Positions 9,654-19,833 of a stretch of DNA of 64,000 nucleotides are shown here, piece by piece. The DNA comes from Haematococcus lacustris. Lineage: Eukaryota > Chlorophyta > Chlorophyceae > Chlamydomonadales > Haematococcaceae. Below the pieces are notes generated by a model. That model did no database searches, was not told the origin of the DNA, and saw nothing but the letters and a program-made list of their open reading frames with translations. Both the position numbers and the translations under genes were made by a program. Every line of letters starts with the position of its first letter. The stretch's first letter is position 1. The DNA is taken from contig JASKMD010000003.1 in NCBI GenBank assembly GCA_030144725.1, positions 17,677,922 through 17,741,921 of the forward strand. Direction: 5' to 3'.

Positions 9654-12593
9654 ATGTACCGCAACACGCTCGCCAAGAAGCCCGTCGCCACTAAGCCCAC
9701 TGCCAAGAAGGTATAGTAATTCTTGTATCAATACCGCCTGCCTGCCGCGATGCCTTGCCGTGCAAGGCACCTTCATGCTTTCATTAACTCCATGAACTAT
9801 CGTTGCTGCAGATTACGGCTGCAGCCCCTCGCACAGCTGACTCTGGGCACGAGTCCGAGGAATTGCCTTTGGCCCAGCGACCAAGGGAGCAGCCCCTTGA
9901 GCCTTTTGCCCCTTCTGGTGATGAAGGGGAGGGGGTGGGAGAGGAGGAGGACCTGGAGGATGTGGGGGAGGGGGAGGAGGATGAGGGGGAGGACGAGGAG
10001 GAGATGGAGGGGGAGGACGAGGAGGATGAGGAAGAGAAGCAGAAGCAGGGGCCAGCCAAGAAACGCACGCGCAAAGGGGGGAAGCGGGTCCCTGATGAGT
10101 TCAGTAAGATCCTCCTCAAGCGGGTGAGCATGGTGCTGCGTGCCTCTGCTGCCTGATTTGCTGTGGTCACGTTGCCTGTGCCTCAATGTCCTTTGCTAAC
10201 CATGACCCATCGTTGCCATGTGATTTCAGTTCAGAGATCATGTGCCCAACGCCGACAAGCCCTTCAGCGCGTTGGGCAAATATGAGGTTAGTGTAGGGTT
10301 TACACAACAATTGACCATAGCCTTAAGTCATTACTGCCCATGTCACCTTGGTTATCTATACCCAATGCATCCTTGCAGGAAGATGCCGCCACTCTCTGGG
10401 GCAAGTTCGCCCCCAAATACATCCGGCTGTGGTGCCCGCGTTCTGTGGGCCAGGTGATAGTGCAATGAATGGTGTAACCATGTGACCAACCTAATTTCCT
10501 CTCTGATGTGGATGTTAGTGAATCAGTATTGGTGTGTGTTGTGCAGTACACCATCCCCAACTGTGTACCAGGGGAATACCCCAAACTGGGCAGCAACGCG
10601 GTGGAGGCCAGGTGGAATGTCCCCATGCGGGCAATCATCGGCCTCGTTTGGAAGGAGTTCACCAAGGCCAACCCACCCTACCTGGATTTGCTGAGCTACT
10701 GGATGTTGCTGGCGGCATTCAAAAAGTGGGTAGCATGCATCCACCCATCATGCACCCATAGCATGCAACCCATCATTAGTACAGGTCGTCATCAACGGCC
10801 TGGTACCCTTGAACGTGTAGGTCGTACGATTGGGTCAGACGACCGAGCACTCCTAAGCAGCTGGCCCGGGTGCCGCCGACAACTCGTAAAGCAGAGGAGA
10901 CCCAGAAGACACATGAGGAGTGGGAGTCAAAGTTTGGAGGCCGGTTGTTGGAAGCCAAGGCAGCAGCGGTGGCTGCTGGTACCCCGTTCAGTAATGACGA
11001 TGTGGTACCCACTGAAATGGAGTCATTCCTGCCCTTAGCTGCTCAGCTGAAAGCAGCCTCAGGTGAGTGGAGACAGGACCCTGTAGGTGTGCAGCAGGAC
11101 CCTGTGGTGAGGTACCAGGACCCTGTAGGTGTGCAGCAGGACCCTGTGGTGAGGTACCAGGACCCTGTAGGTGTGCAGCAGGACCCTGTGGTGAGGTACT
11201 AGGACCCTGTAGGTGTGCAGCAGGACCCTGTGGTGAGGTACCAGGACCCTGTAGGTGTGCAGCAGGACCCTGTGGTGAGGTACCAGGACCCTGTAGGTGT
11301 GCAGCAGGACCCTGTGGTGAGGTACCAGGACCCTGTAGGTGTGCAGCAGGACCCTGTGGTGAGGTACCAGGACCCTGTAGGTGTGCAGCAGGACCCTGTG
11401 GTGAGGTACCATAACCCTGTGGGACTAACCCATGACATTGCGTGCACCCCTGATCGCAGAGAACTGGAAGAAACCAGACAAGACACCAGAAGGCAAGCAC
11501 CCTGAAGCTGCCAAGGCCTGGAAAGCAATGTCTCAGACATTCTATGACCAGTTTGACGAGGTGGCCCGGGACCTAGCAAGGTCTATCCCAAGCGGCAGCA
11601 AGCAGGACCCTGTGAGTATCTCGATACAATGCTGGTAGGGGTATGTGATTTTACTTGTTGGCCGAGTATGTGTGCTCTGCTTGATGATGTGCAGGAGGCG
11701 GCGGAGGCGCAGGCCAAGACTCTGCTGTTGGAGGCAAGCACCCAGGTTCAATCCTGGTGGAAGGCAAGTAGCTGACTTCTTACGTGCATACCCTACCATG
11801 CCCTATCATGCCCTACCATGCCCTACCATGCCCTACCATACCTCATACCATGCCTAACCTTCCAAGCTTCATATTGCCACCTACTTGTGTGCAGTTGACG
11901 ACCAAGACCCGGCTTGTGGAGTACAAGGCGAAGCTGTTGCTGGAGCTGCAGGATGCCAGCGGTGCAGGGCAGCAGGCAGGCCCAGCGGCACCCCCTCGCC
12001 AAGGGGGCAAGGCAGCTGCCAATGCAGCTCACCCCACACCAGCTGCAGCCAAGAAGAGGCGTGCAGGCAGAGAAGCAGGGGCAGAGGCAGAGGAGCTCGC
12101 CTCTGCGCTACTGACAGGCTTGGCAGCAGGGGCAGCAGTGGCGACAGGGGCAGCAGCAGGGGCAGCAGGGACAGGGACAGGGGCAGGGCCAACAGGGGCA
12201 GGGGCAAAGGCAGCAGCAGAGGCAAGGCAGGGTCAGAGGCAGAGCAGGGTCAGGAGCAACAGCGGCAACAGGGGCGGGGGCAGGGCAGGGGCCGGGGCTG
12301 TGTCAGGGGCAAGGGCAGGGGCAGGGGCAGTGGTGGCAGCAGAGGCAGTGGGGGCAGCAGGAGCTGTGGCAGGGGCAGCAGGGGCAGCAGGGGCTGTGGC
12401 AGGTGCTGGGCCTGTGGCAGGTGCTGGGCTTGTGGCAGGGGCTGGGCCTGTGGCAGGGGCTGGGCCTGTGGCACCCGGCACAGCAGGGGCAGAGGCAGGG
12501 GCAGGGGCAGTAGCAGAGACAGTGGCAGCAGCAGAAGCAGATGCAGATGCAGCAGTGGCAGCAGCAGCAGCACGCTGTGACTTGTTTGATTGA
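9654..12593 (+). CDS. G1: transposon-associated protein of unknown function
   Basis: Ten or so exons: 9654-9710, 9812-10123, 10230-10286, 10379-10453, 10547-10725, an unresolved junction, then 10861-11062, 11460-11611, 11695-11763 and 11895-12593 (TGA). The start is MYRNTLAKKP, Lys-rich. Exon 2 is strongly acidic (an EEDEGEDEEE stretch) followed by a basic KKRTRKGGKR, a likely nuclear signal. The middle exons (ALGKYE, LWGKFAPKYIRLWCP, ARWNVPMRAIIGLVWKEF) form a globular, Trp-rich part. The last exon is low-complexity Ala/Gly from CAGGGG repeats. The intron after 11763 has a GC donor (AAG|GCAAGT). The junction between 10726 and 10860 does not keep phase with any acceptor I can find, so one exon there is uncertain. 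It is head-to-head with T1 and probably an accessory protein of that element. No family recognised. Confidence 0.6.
11063..11459 (+). repeat. 42-bp minisatellite filling a G1 intron
   Basis: About eight 42-bp units, each two 21-bp halves: AGGACCCTGTAGGTGTGCAGC and AGGACCCTGTGGTGAGGTACC. The array lies wholly between the donor GTGAGTGG at 11063 and the acceptor CGCAG at 11459. Each unit itself holds a donor-like GTGAGG and an acceptor-like GTGTGCAG. The unit is 14 codons and open in several frames, giving spurious repeat proteins. Confidence 0.93.
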
Positions 12594-12874
12594 TGAAATG
12601 CTAGAGGTTCATGGACAAACCTTGCACAGGGTTTTGATGACCTAGTGCAGGGTTAAGCTGACCGTGTGCAGGGTTTCAGTGACCCCTGTAAAGTGCACTA
12701 GAAGGTGTTGACATATACCTAAACGAGGCCTAACACGCGACAAACTGAACACTGGGATAAGGCAAGTTGTGCATATCACCATGCCCGTGGCTTGCAGCAT
12801 TATTGATCACATGCCATCAGACTAGAGTTTGAAAGTCCATTGCGGCCACGCGCACACTATCAGGACTACGCACA
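12594..12874 (+). repeat. G1-G2 spacer with three GTGCAGGGTT-type repeats
   Basis: No gene here. Three imperfect repeats of the form TGCAGGGTTT-n-TGACC occur at about 12625-12690. The same short motif (CCTAGTGCAGGGTTTCA) occurs three times inside a G2 intron at about 14835-14895. The spacer presumably holds the G2 promoter, but no core element is evident. Confidence 0.55.
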
Positions 12875-15800
12875 ATGGCAGCAGCAGCAGCAGGCAATGC
12901 GGCATTGGAAGAAGTCGCCGTTGACATGATTAACTTCCTGGCGCGATGCGGCCCCCGCAACCAGGTAAAAAGCAAAATCAAGCCTAACACGCCACATCGG
13001 TAGCACTACACTCATCTACGATGGCTACTTGCATGTAGGATGCGACTGGGCTGGCCAGCATCAATGACCCCTGGCGTGATGTGTGTTGTGGATTTTGCGT
13101 GGCCAAAACTGTTGTGCCCTGTGATATGGCCACACAGAGTAACACAGAGGCGATAGTGGACAGGTGAGTGCCAATGCACCCCAATGCTCATGAGGACGTG
13201 CCCAAGTGTGTGCCTTGTTTGCAATACAGGACCTGGAAACTGGTTGCACAGAAGTACCCCCAACCAGGTTCCCCAAAACTGCTCAAGTGGAACAAGTACT
13301 TCGCCTACTTCAACGACCATTTCAAAGGCATACAAGAAGCCAGTCCCCCTGAGGGGTTAAAGCCGTTCGCTAGCTTGTGGGACACATACAAGCGAGGTGA
13401 TGAGTTAGTTGGCTGACTAGTTGCCAGCAGGCCGTCAAGGTATCCATGCATTCATGTTTCTGTTAACTATCATGTGCAGATGCGGAGATGAAGAGTCAAG
13501 GAGACACAGATTATGTGTACCTATGTGAAGTGCAGGGTAGAAAGGAGTGTGCTACTCTGGCGGAATTTGTGTTGAGAACAGAGCCCCCTACCCTTCCCTC
13601 ACTTGCCCCCACCCCTGCCCCACAGCCAGCCCCAGCAGCAAGTGTGCAGCAGCCCCCGGCCCCCTCCCCTGCCCCCCATCCAGCCCCAGCAGCAGGAGTG
13701 CAGCAGCCCCCAGCCCCCTCCCCTGCCCCCCAGCCATCCCCAGCAGCAGGAGTGCAGCAGCCCCCTGCCCCCACCCCTGCCCCACAGCCAGCCCCAGCAG
13801 CAGGAGTGCAGCAGACCCCTCCCCTTCCCTCTCCAGCCCCCACACCTGCCCCACAGCCAGCCCCAGCAGCAAGAGTGCAGCAGACCCCTCCCCTTCCATC
13901 TCCAGCCCCCACCCCTGCCCCACAGCCAGCCCCAGCAGCAGGTGAGCAGCAGCCCCCTGCCCCCTCCCCTGCCCCACAGCCAGGCCCAGCAGCAGGTGTG
14001 CAGCAGCACCCAGCCCCATCCACTGTCCAACAGCCAGCCTCAGCAGCGGTTGTGCGACAGCCCCCCGCCACACCAACAGCGGGTGTACCTGGGTTGAAGG
14101 CCCCCACCACAGGCCTAGGAACTGCCCTGCCTGCAGGTGTGCAGCGGAGCCCTGCCCCCTCACCTGTCCTGCGGCGTGCACCAGCAGCACGTGTGCAACT
14201 CAGCCTTGCCCCCTCCATTCCCCTGTTGCCTACACCAGCAGCAGGAGGGCAGCATCAGCACCATCCGCCAGTGCAGCCCCACCGCCAGACACGCAGAGGG
14301 CAGTGGGCACAGGTGGGCACCAGCACCCGGGCGGCAGGCACAGCAGCAGGTGGGCAGCAGCACCAGCACCAGCAGCAGGACCTGGGACAGGTGACTGAAG
14401 GGGAGCAGGAGCAGCATGGAGGGGACGGTGCTGGTCCCTCATCATCCAAGAGGCCAAGGCCTACCGAGGATCAGGTAGAATCACAACATTACAGCATGAG
14501 GAGCAAGACAGCATCATGGTGCATTGTGACAGTGGCTCAGATTCCCATTGCTTCATTTGCCATTGCAGGCCCTCCTACAGTACCTGATTCAGAAGGTGGA
14601 CACCGTGCAGGACTCAGTGAACAGAGTGGAGGTGGGACACAAGCTGCCAATGAGGCATTTCAACATTACCAACTTGTAAACGACCACACTGAATGTAGGA
14701 TGAGCTGATGGGAAGAAGGCGGCTGCACGTGTTGGCAAACACAGCCTTGACTGGAAGTGGCCAGTCAGGTCAGCAGGTGAGCAGCTACAAATAGCCTACA
14801 ACGGGTTTAAACAGTGTGCACTGTTACGCTGACCTAGCACAAGGTTTCAATAACCTAGTGCAGGGCTTCACTAACCTAGTGCAGGGTTTCACCGACTCCA
14901 GCTGTGGCTCAGTAGGATTTGTGTGGATTGTGTTTGCAGGCAAGCACAGGAGGCACCCTGCTGCATGGAGGAGCAGTGCGGTTCCCCAAGAATACACAGG
15001 TACGAGTGGCATAACTAGCTGATATGAATCGATAGTGACGGGATGCTTGTGAGCATGTCGTGCATTGCTACCTTACACGCAGGGAATGGTGTATCAGCTG
15101 CCCACCTTGCTGCCATACACAGGGGAGGTCTACCAGCCTCATGAGCTAGAGCAGTGTCGCCGAGCAGCTCTAGCTCATGGCCTGACCATCTTCCAGCTGC
15201 CCCAGCTAGCCATAGATATGGCAGCGGTGGTTGCGGCCAGCATCTTGATCACCAGGGTCTTTAACCACATGGTGTTCAGCTCAGTCAATGCCAACAGCAA
15301 GACACAGTATGGCACTGGCCAGAGGGTGCAGGTGGTGTTGGCCAAGTCAGACAAGAACAGCAGTGGCGACCTAGACACAACCCTACAGCTGTTGTCTGAC
15401 AATTATAACGCGGCAGTGTACAGCAATCTGTCAGCAGAGAAGAAGAAGCAGGTGAGAAGACAGATAGATTAAGGCGTGCAACAGATGACACAAGCCACAG
15501 CAGTAGTACATAGCCATTGCGGCATTGAGGCGTTTCCTAACTTACCTAGAGTCAGGGCTGCATAGAGCACAATAGACAGCACACTGGGTGTGTTTGCAGG
15601 TGGATGAGGCCAAGGAGGTGTTGGCCCAGTACCTCACTCTCCTGCAGCCGGTGCTGGGGCAGCTGCTGGGCCGCCCCCTAAACGCCCTAGCTACCATCAT
15701 CACTGACCCCACCTGGCAGCGTCGCCTGAACAGGAATGGGAAAATGGTGACTACACTGGCCCAGCAGTTGGCTCAGGCCCAGGCTCCCCACACCGACTTC

Positions 15801-16298
15801 CTCCCTGTTGGCCCAGGGATGGATGACGGCCTGGTGTTCCTGCTGGCTCTCCAGGACTTCCCTCTGGTTGCCTACATGGGCAGCCACAAACTGTCCCAGT
15901 TGGCTGCAGCCTATTGCAGGCGGACGGCTGATGGTCAAAAGCAAGTTGTGGAAGTGGAGGACATGGATGCCCTGGCCCTGACCTTGCCGCATCAACTGGG
16001 CACAGAGGTCCTGGTGAAGGCTGGGCAGCTGGTGTTGTTCCGAGGCAACACAGTACATGCTGGCAACGTGGGGGTGGCTGGCTCGTGCTGCGCCAGGCTG
16101 TATGGCTTTGGCCGGCCTGACACGGTGGCCGACAACACCACCATGAACACGTCTGAGCTGGGGGACTTGTACCATGGGTTGTTTCAGCCCATCCAGGATG
16201 AGGGCATTGGGCCCAAGATGGCAGACTGGAACAGGCGCGGCATGGCAGGCCAGTGGGTCAGAATCTCAGAGCCATACAGGCCTGATCAGCGTATTTGA
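12875..16298 (+). CDS. G2: Fe(II)/2-oxoglutarate dioxygenase-like protein
   Basis: Nine exons keep phase throughout: 12875-12964, 13039-13163, 13230-13396, 13480-14474, 14569-14631, 14699-14776, 14940-14999, 15083-15451 and 15600-16298, giving about 881 residues. The N-terminal third is globular (WRDVCCGFCVAKTV; WNKYFAYFNDHF). Exon 4 is a long Pro/Ala/Gln-rich linker with repeated PAPQPAPAAGVQQ. Exon 5 could form a short coiled coil. The last two exons carry the catalytic-type motifs: HTD in APHTDFLPVG, then GQLVLFRGNTVHAG with the distal His, then CARLYGFGR with the Arg. This H-x-D...H...R order and spacing is typical of double-stranded beta-helix (phytanoyl-CoA dioxygenase-like) enzymes. 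A related domain ends Z-right. Substrate unknown; a nucleic-acid or protein modification role is speculation. It is followed at once by the subterminal array. Confidence 0.68.
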
Positions 16299-16339
16299 AC
16301 GATTGACAATGCATGGACAGCATGGGCTGGGGTTGAGCT

Positions 16340-18618
16340 ACAGCAGAGGGTCTGGTGTGGTGCCAGGACCCTGTGGACCAAGACTCTGCGGTGTGGAGCC
16401 AGGACACAGTAGGTGTGCAGCAAGACCCTGTGGTGTGGTGCCAGGACCCTGTGGTGCCAGGACCCTGTGGTAAGGGACCAGGACCCTGTGGTGCCAGGAC
16501 CCTGTGGTGAAGGACTAGGACCCTGTGGTGCCAGGACCCTGTGGTGAGGGACCAGGACCCTGTGGTGCCAGGACCCTGTGGTGAGGTGCCAGGACCCTGT
16601 AGGTGTGCAGCAGGACCCTGTGGTGAGGAGCCAGGACCCTGTGGTGCCTGGACCCTGCGGTGTGGTGCCTGAACCCTGTGGGCCAGGACCCTGTAGCCGT
16701 GCGGCAAGACCCTGTAAGCAAATGTCGCAGGACCCTGTAGGCGTGCGGCAGAACCCTGCAGAAGTGTGTCGCAGGACCCTGTAAGCGTGCGGCCGAACCC
16801 TGCAGAAGTGTGTCGCAGGACCCTGTAAGCGTGCGGCCGAACCCTGCAGAAGTGTGGCGCAGAACCCTGTAGGCGTGCGGCAGAACCCTGTAGACGTGGG
16901 TCGCAGGACCCTGTAGGCGTGCGGCAGAACCCTGTAGTCGTGTGTCGCAGGACCCTGTAGGCGTGCGGCAGAACCCTGTAGTCGTGTGGCGCAGAACCCT
17001 GTAGGCGTGCGGCAGAACCCTGTGGCCATGTGTCGCAGGACCCTGTAGGCGTGCGGCAGGACCCTGTAGACGTGGGTCGCAGGACCCTGTAGGAGTGCGG
17101 CAGAACCCTGTAGTCGTGTGTCGCAGGACCCTGTAGGCGTGCGGCAGAACCCTGTAGTCGTGTGGCGCAGAACCCTGTAGGCGTGCGGCAGAACCCTGTG
17201 GCCATGTGTCGCAGGACCCTGTAGGCGTGCGGCAGAACCCTGTGGCCATGTGTCGCAGGACCCTGTAGGAGTGCGGCAGAACCCTGTAGTCGTGTGTCGC
17301 AGGACCCTGTAGGCGTGCGGCAGAACCCTGTAGAAGTGTTTCATAGGACCCTGTAGGCGTGCGGCAGAACCCTGTGGCCATGTGTCGCAGGACCCTGAAG
17401 GCGTGCGGCAGAACCCTGTAGTCGTGTGGCGCAGAACCCTGTGGCGTGCGGCAGAACCCTGTAGACGTGGGTCGTAGGACCCTGTAGGAGTGCGGCAGAA
17501 CCCTGTGGCCATGTGTCGCAGGACCCTGTAGGCGTGCGGCAGAACCCTGTAGACGTGGGTCGCAGGACCCTGTAGGCGTGCGACAGAACCCTGCAGAAGT
17601 GTGTCGCAGGACCCTGTAGGCGTGCGGCAGAACCCTGTAGACGTGGGTCGCAGGACCCTGTAGGAGTGCGGCAGAACCCTGTAGTCATGTGGCGCAGAAC
17701 CCTGTAGGCGTGCGGCAGAACCCTGCAGAAGTGTGTCGCAGGACCCTGTAGGCGTGCGGCAGAACCCTGTAGACGTGGGTCGCAGGACCCTGTAGGCGTG
17801 CGGCAGAACCCTGTAGTCGTGTGTCGCAGGACCCTGTAGGCGTGCGGCAGAACCCTGTAGAAGTGTTTCATAGGACCCTGTAGGCGTGCGGCAGAACCCT
17901 GTGGCAATGTGTCGCAGGACCCTGTAGCCGTGCGGCAGAACCCTGTAGCCGTGCGACAGGACCCTGTGGCCATGTGTCGCAGGACCCTGTAGCCGTGCGG
18001 CAGCACCCTGTAGACATCTGTCGTAGGACCCTGTGGGGACGTGCCAGGACCCTGTGGTATCAGGACCCTGTGGTGTAGTACCAGGAACCCTGTGGGCCAG
18101 GACCCTGTGGTGAGGTGCCAGGACTCTGTGGTGAGGAGCCAGGACCCTGTGGTGCCAGGACCCTGTGGTGTGGTGCCAGGACCCTGTGTGCCAGGACCCT
18201 GTGGTGAGGTACCAGGACCCTGTGGTGCCAGGACCCTGTGGTGTGGTGCCAGGACCCTGTGGGCCAGGACCCTGTGGTGAGGTGCCAGGACCCTGTGGTG
18301 AGGTGCCAGGACCCCGTGGTTCCAGGACCCTGTGGTGAGGTGCCAGGACCCTGTGGGCCAGGACCCTGTAGGTGTGCAGCAGGACCCTGTGGTGAGGTGC
18401 CAGGACCCTGTGGTGCCAGAACCCTGTGGTGTGGAGCCAATACCCTGTGGTGCCAGAACCCTGTGGTGAGGTGCCAGGACCCTGTAGGTGTTCAGCAGGA
18501 CCCTGTGGTGAGGTACCAGGACCCTGTGGTGCCAGGACCCTGTGGTGTGGTGCCAGGACCCTGTGAGCCAGAACCCTGTGGTGTGGTGCCAGGACCCTGT
18601 GAGGAAAGGCACTCATCG
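16340..18618 (-). repeat. Subterminal minisatellite, AGGACCCTGT half-sites
   Basis: It starts about 40 bp after the G2 stop. The outer parts (about 16340-16700 and 18020-18618) use 16-22-bp units such as CAGGACCCTGTGGTGAGGTGC. The middle (about 16730-18020) is the 44-bp family of 1631-3235 in reverse orientation. Around a hundred AGGACCCTGT or AGAACCCTGT half-sites point the same way. The minus strand is open over nearly the whole array, giving a spurious protein of almost 800 residues. Confidence 0.95.
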
Positions 18619-19139
18619 TAGGACCCTGTACAGGGTCCTGGCACACATGGTCAAAAGCATCTAGACGGGGTCCACATGACCAACCACCGGCTATGTAGGA
18701 ATCCTAACATGGTTCTATCACATAGGGATGCAAGGAATGATTAAACATCTGCACTCATCAGGTACACAGGACCCTGTACAGGGTCCTACGACCATGATGT
18801 CGCTAGGACCCTGTACAGGGTCCTAGGACACGGGCCATAGCTCATCACTGGCTGAGACTTTTTGCATGGCACCTACTAGGTTGGGCAGCTGTAACCACCC
18901 TCCACAACCTCTCATACTCACATTTCATGAAAAGTGACTTTGGTCACACGGTGCCAACTCCCTTAGCCAAAATCAGGGTCACAGCCCCACACCTGGCCCA
19001 GCAACTCGACACCGAGTGAGAATTACACTTTGGCCCAAGAGAGTCTTGTCATCCCCTAGGTCACAGCAGCCCACATACCAAGTTTCAGACCTCAACTCTC
19101 AGGTTTTTCAAGCCAGCCAGGCCTTAATTTGCACGAGTG
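18619..19139 (-). mobile_element. Terminal module of the T1/G1/G2 element
   Basis: About 520 bp repeated in inverted orientation at 62982 onward. It contains perfect 20-bp palindromes AGGACCCTGTACAGGGTCCT (near 18622, 18769 and 18813), where the half-sites switch orientation. Read inward from 19139 the end is CACTCGTGCAAATTAAGGCC. Homology with the other copy starts abruptly at this base on both sides, which marks an element end. The terminal CACT recalls CACTA elements; no matching left end is visible in the window. Confidence 0.6.
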
Positions 19140-19148
19140 TAGGGCTAG

Positions 19149-19493
19149 CACTCCTACAATTTAGTCCCTGCGTTTGTCCCTGCGTTCTACCGACCTTGTC
19201 CGATCGGGCTGAAATTTTGATAGATGGTAGTTTGCAGAAAATGAAACATATTTTTCAGAAAAAATGTTTTGAAAAAATCAAAGGCGGCTGCGCTGCGGTC
19301 CTGGGGCGTAGGTGCAGGGATAAGTGCAGGGATAGGTTGCGGGCCACAGCGCAGCAGCTTTTGGATTTTTCCAAATATTTTTCTTGAAAAATATGTTTTA
19401 TTTTCTGAAAACTGCCATCTATTAAATTTTTAGCCCGATCGGACAAGGTCGGTAGAACGCAGGGACAAACGCAGGGACTAACTTGTAGGAGTG
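19149..19493. mobile_element. MITE with about 130-bp terminal inverted repeats
   Basis: The first about 130 bp (from CACTCCTACAATTTAGTCCC) are nearly the exact reverse complement of the last about 130 bp (ending GGGACTAACTTGTAGGAGTG), so the whole is a foldback of 345 bp. It has no coding capacity. Both flanks read AGGGCTAG (19141-19148 and 19494-19501), an apparent 8-bp target duplication, though the target is itself a CCCTAG-type repeat, so this could be chance. Confidence 0.75.
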
Positions 19494-19833
19494 AGGGCTA
19501 GGGCTAGGACTAGGGCTAGGGCTAGGGCTAGGGCTAGGGCTAGGGCTAGGGCTAGGGCTAGGGCCAGGGCTAGGGCTAGGGATAGGGATAGGGCTAGGGC
19601 TAGGGCTAGGGTTAGGGTTAGGGATAGGGATAGGGCTAGCGCTAGGGCTAGGGCTAGGGTTAGGGCTAGGTATTGGCATTGACGTGTGGATAGGGTTAGG
19701 TTTGGGTTAGGGCTAGGGCTAGGGCTAGGGCTAGGGCCATGGCTAGGGCTAGGGCTAGGGCTAGGGCTAGGGCTAGGGCTAGGGCTAGGGCTAGGGCTAG
19801 GGCTAGGGATAGGGCCAGGGTTAGGGCTGGGTA
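19494..19833 (-). repeat. CCCTAG hexamer array (Z-left intron)
   Basis: Plus strand reads GGGCTA repeats with scattered variants (GGGATA, GGGTTA). It corresponds to the array at 34037-34415 in the inverted copy, where it lies in the intron before the dioxygenase-like exon. Here the downstream exon is missing: the MITE and then the T1/G1/G2 element end follow instead. Confidence 0.93.

Noticed and set aside
13511..14218. Minus-strand Gly/Cys-rich ORFs opposite the G2 Pro-rich exon
   Set aside because: Shadow frames of a low-complexity coding exon with good splice borders on the plus strand.
12875..16298. Calling G2 a TET/JBP DNA-base oxidase
   Set aside because: Only generic dioxygenase motifs are visible; the subfamily cannot be assigned from sequence by eye.
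16286..18646. 786-codon minus-strand ORF
   Set aside because: Same minisatellite effect; it runs through the subterminal array and into the G2 3' end on the wrong strand.
19494..19833. Telomere or subtelomere
   Set aside because: CCCTAG arrays are interstitial, occur four times within introns and are not at a contig end; the green-algal telomere repeat expected is different.
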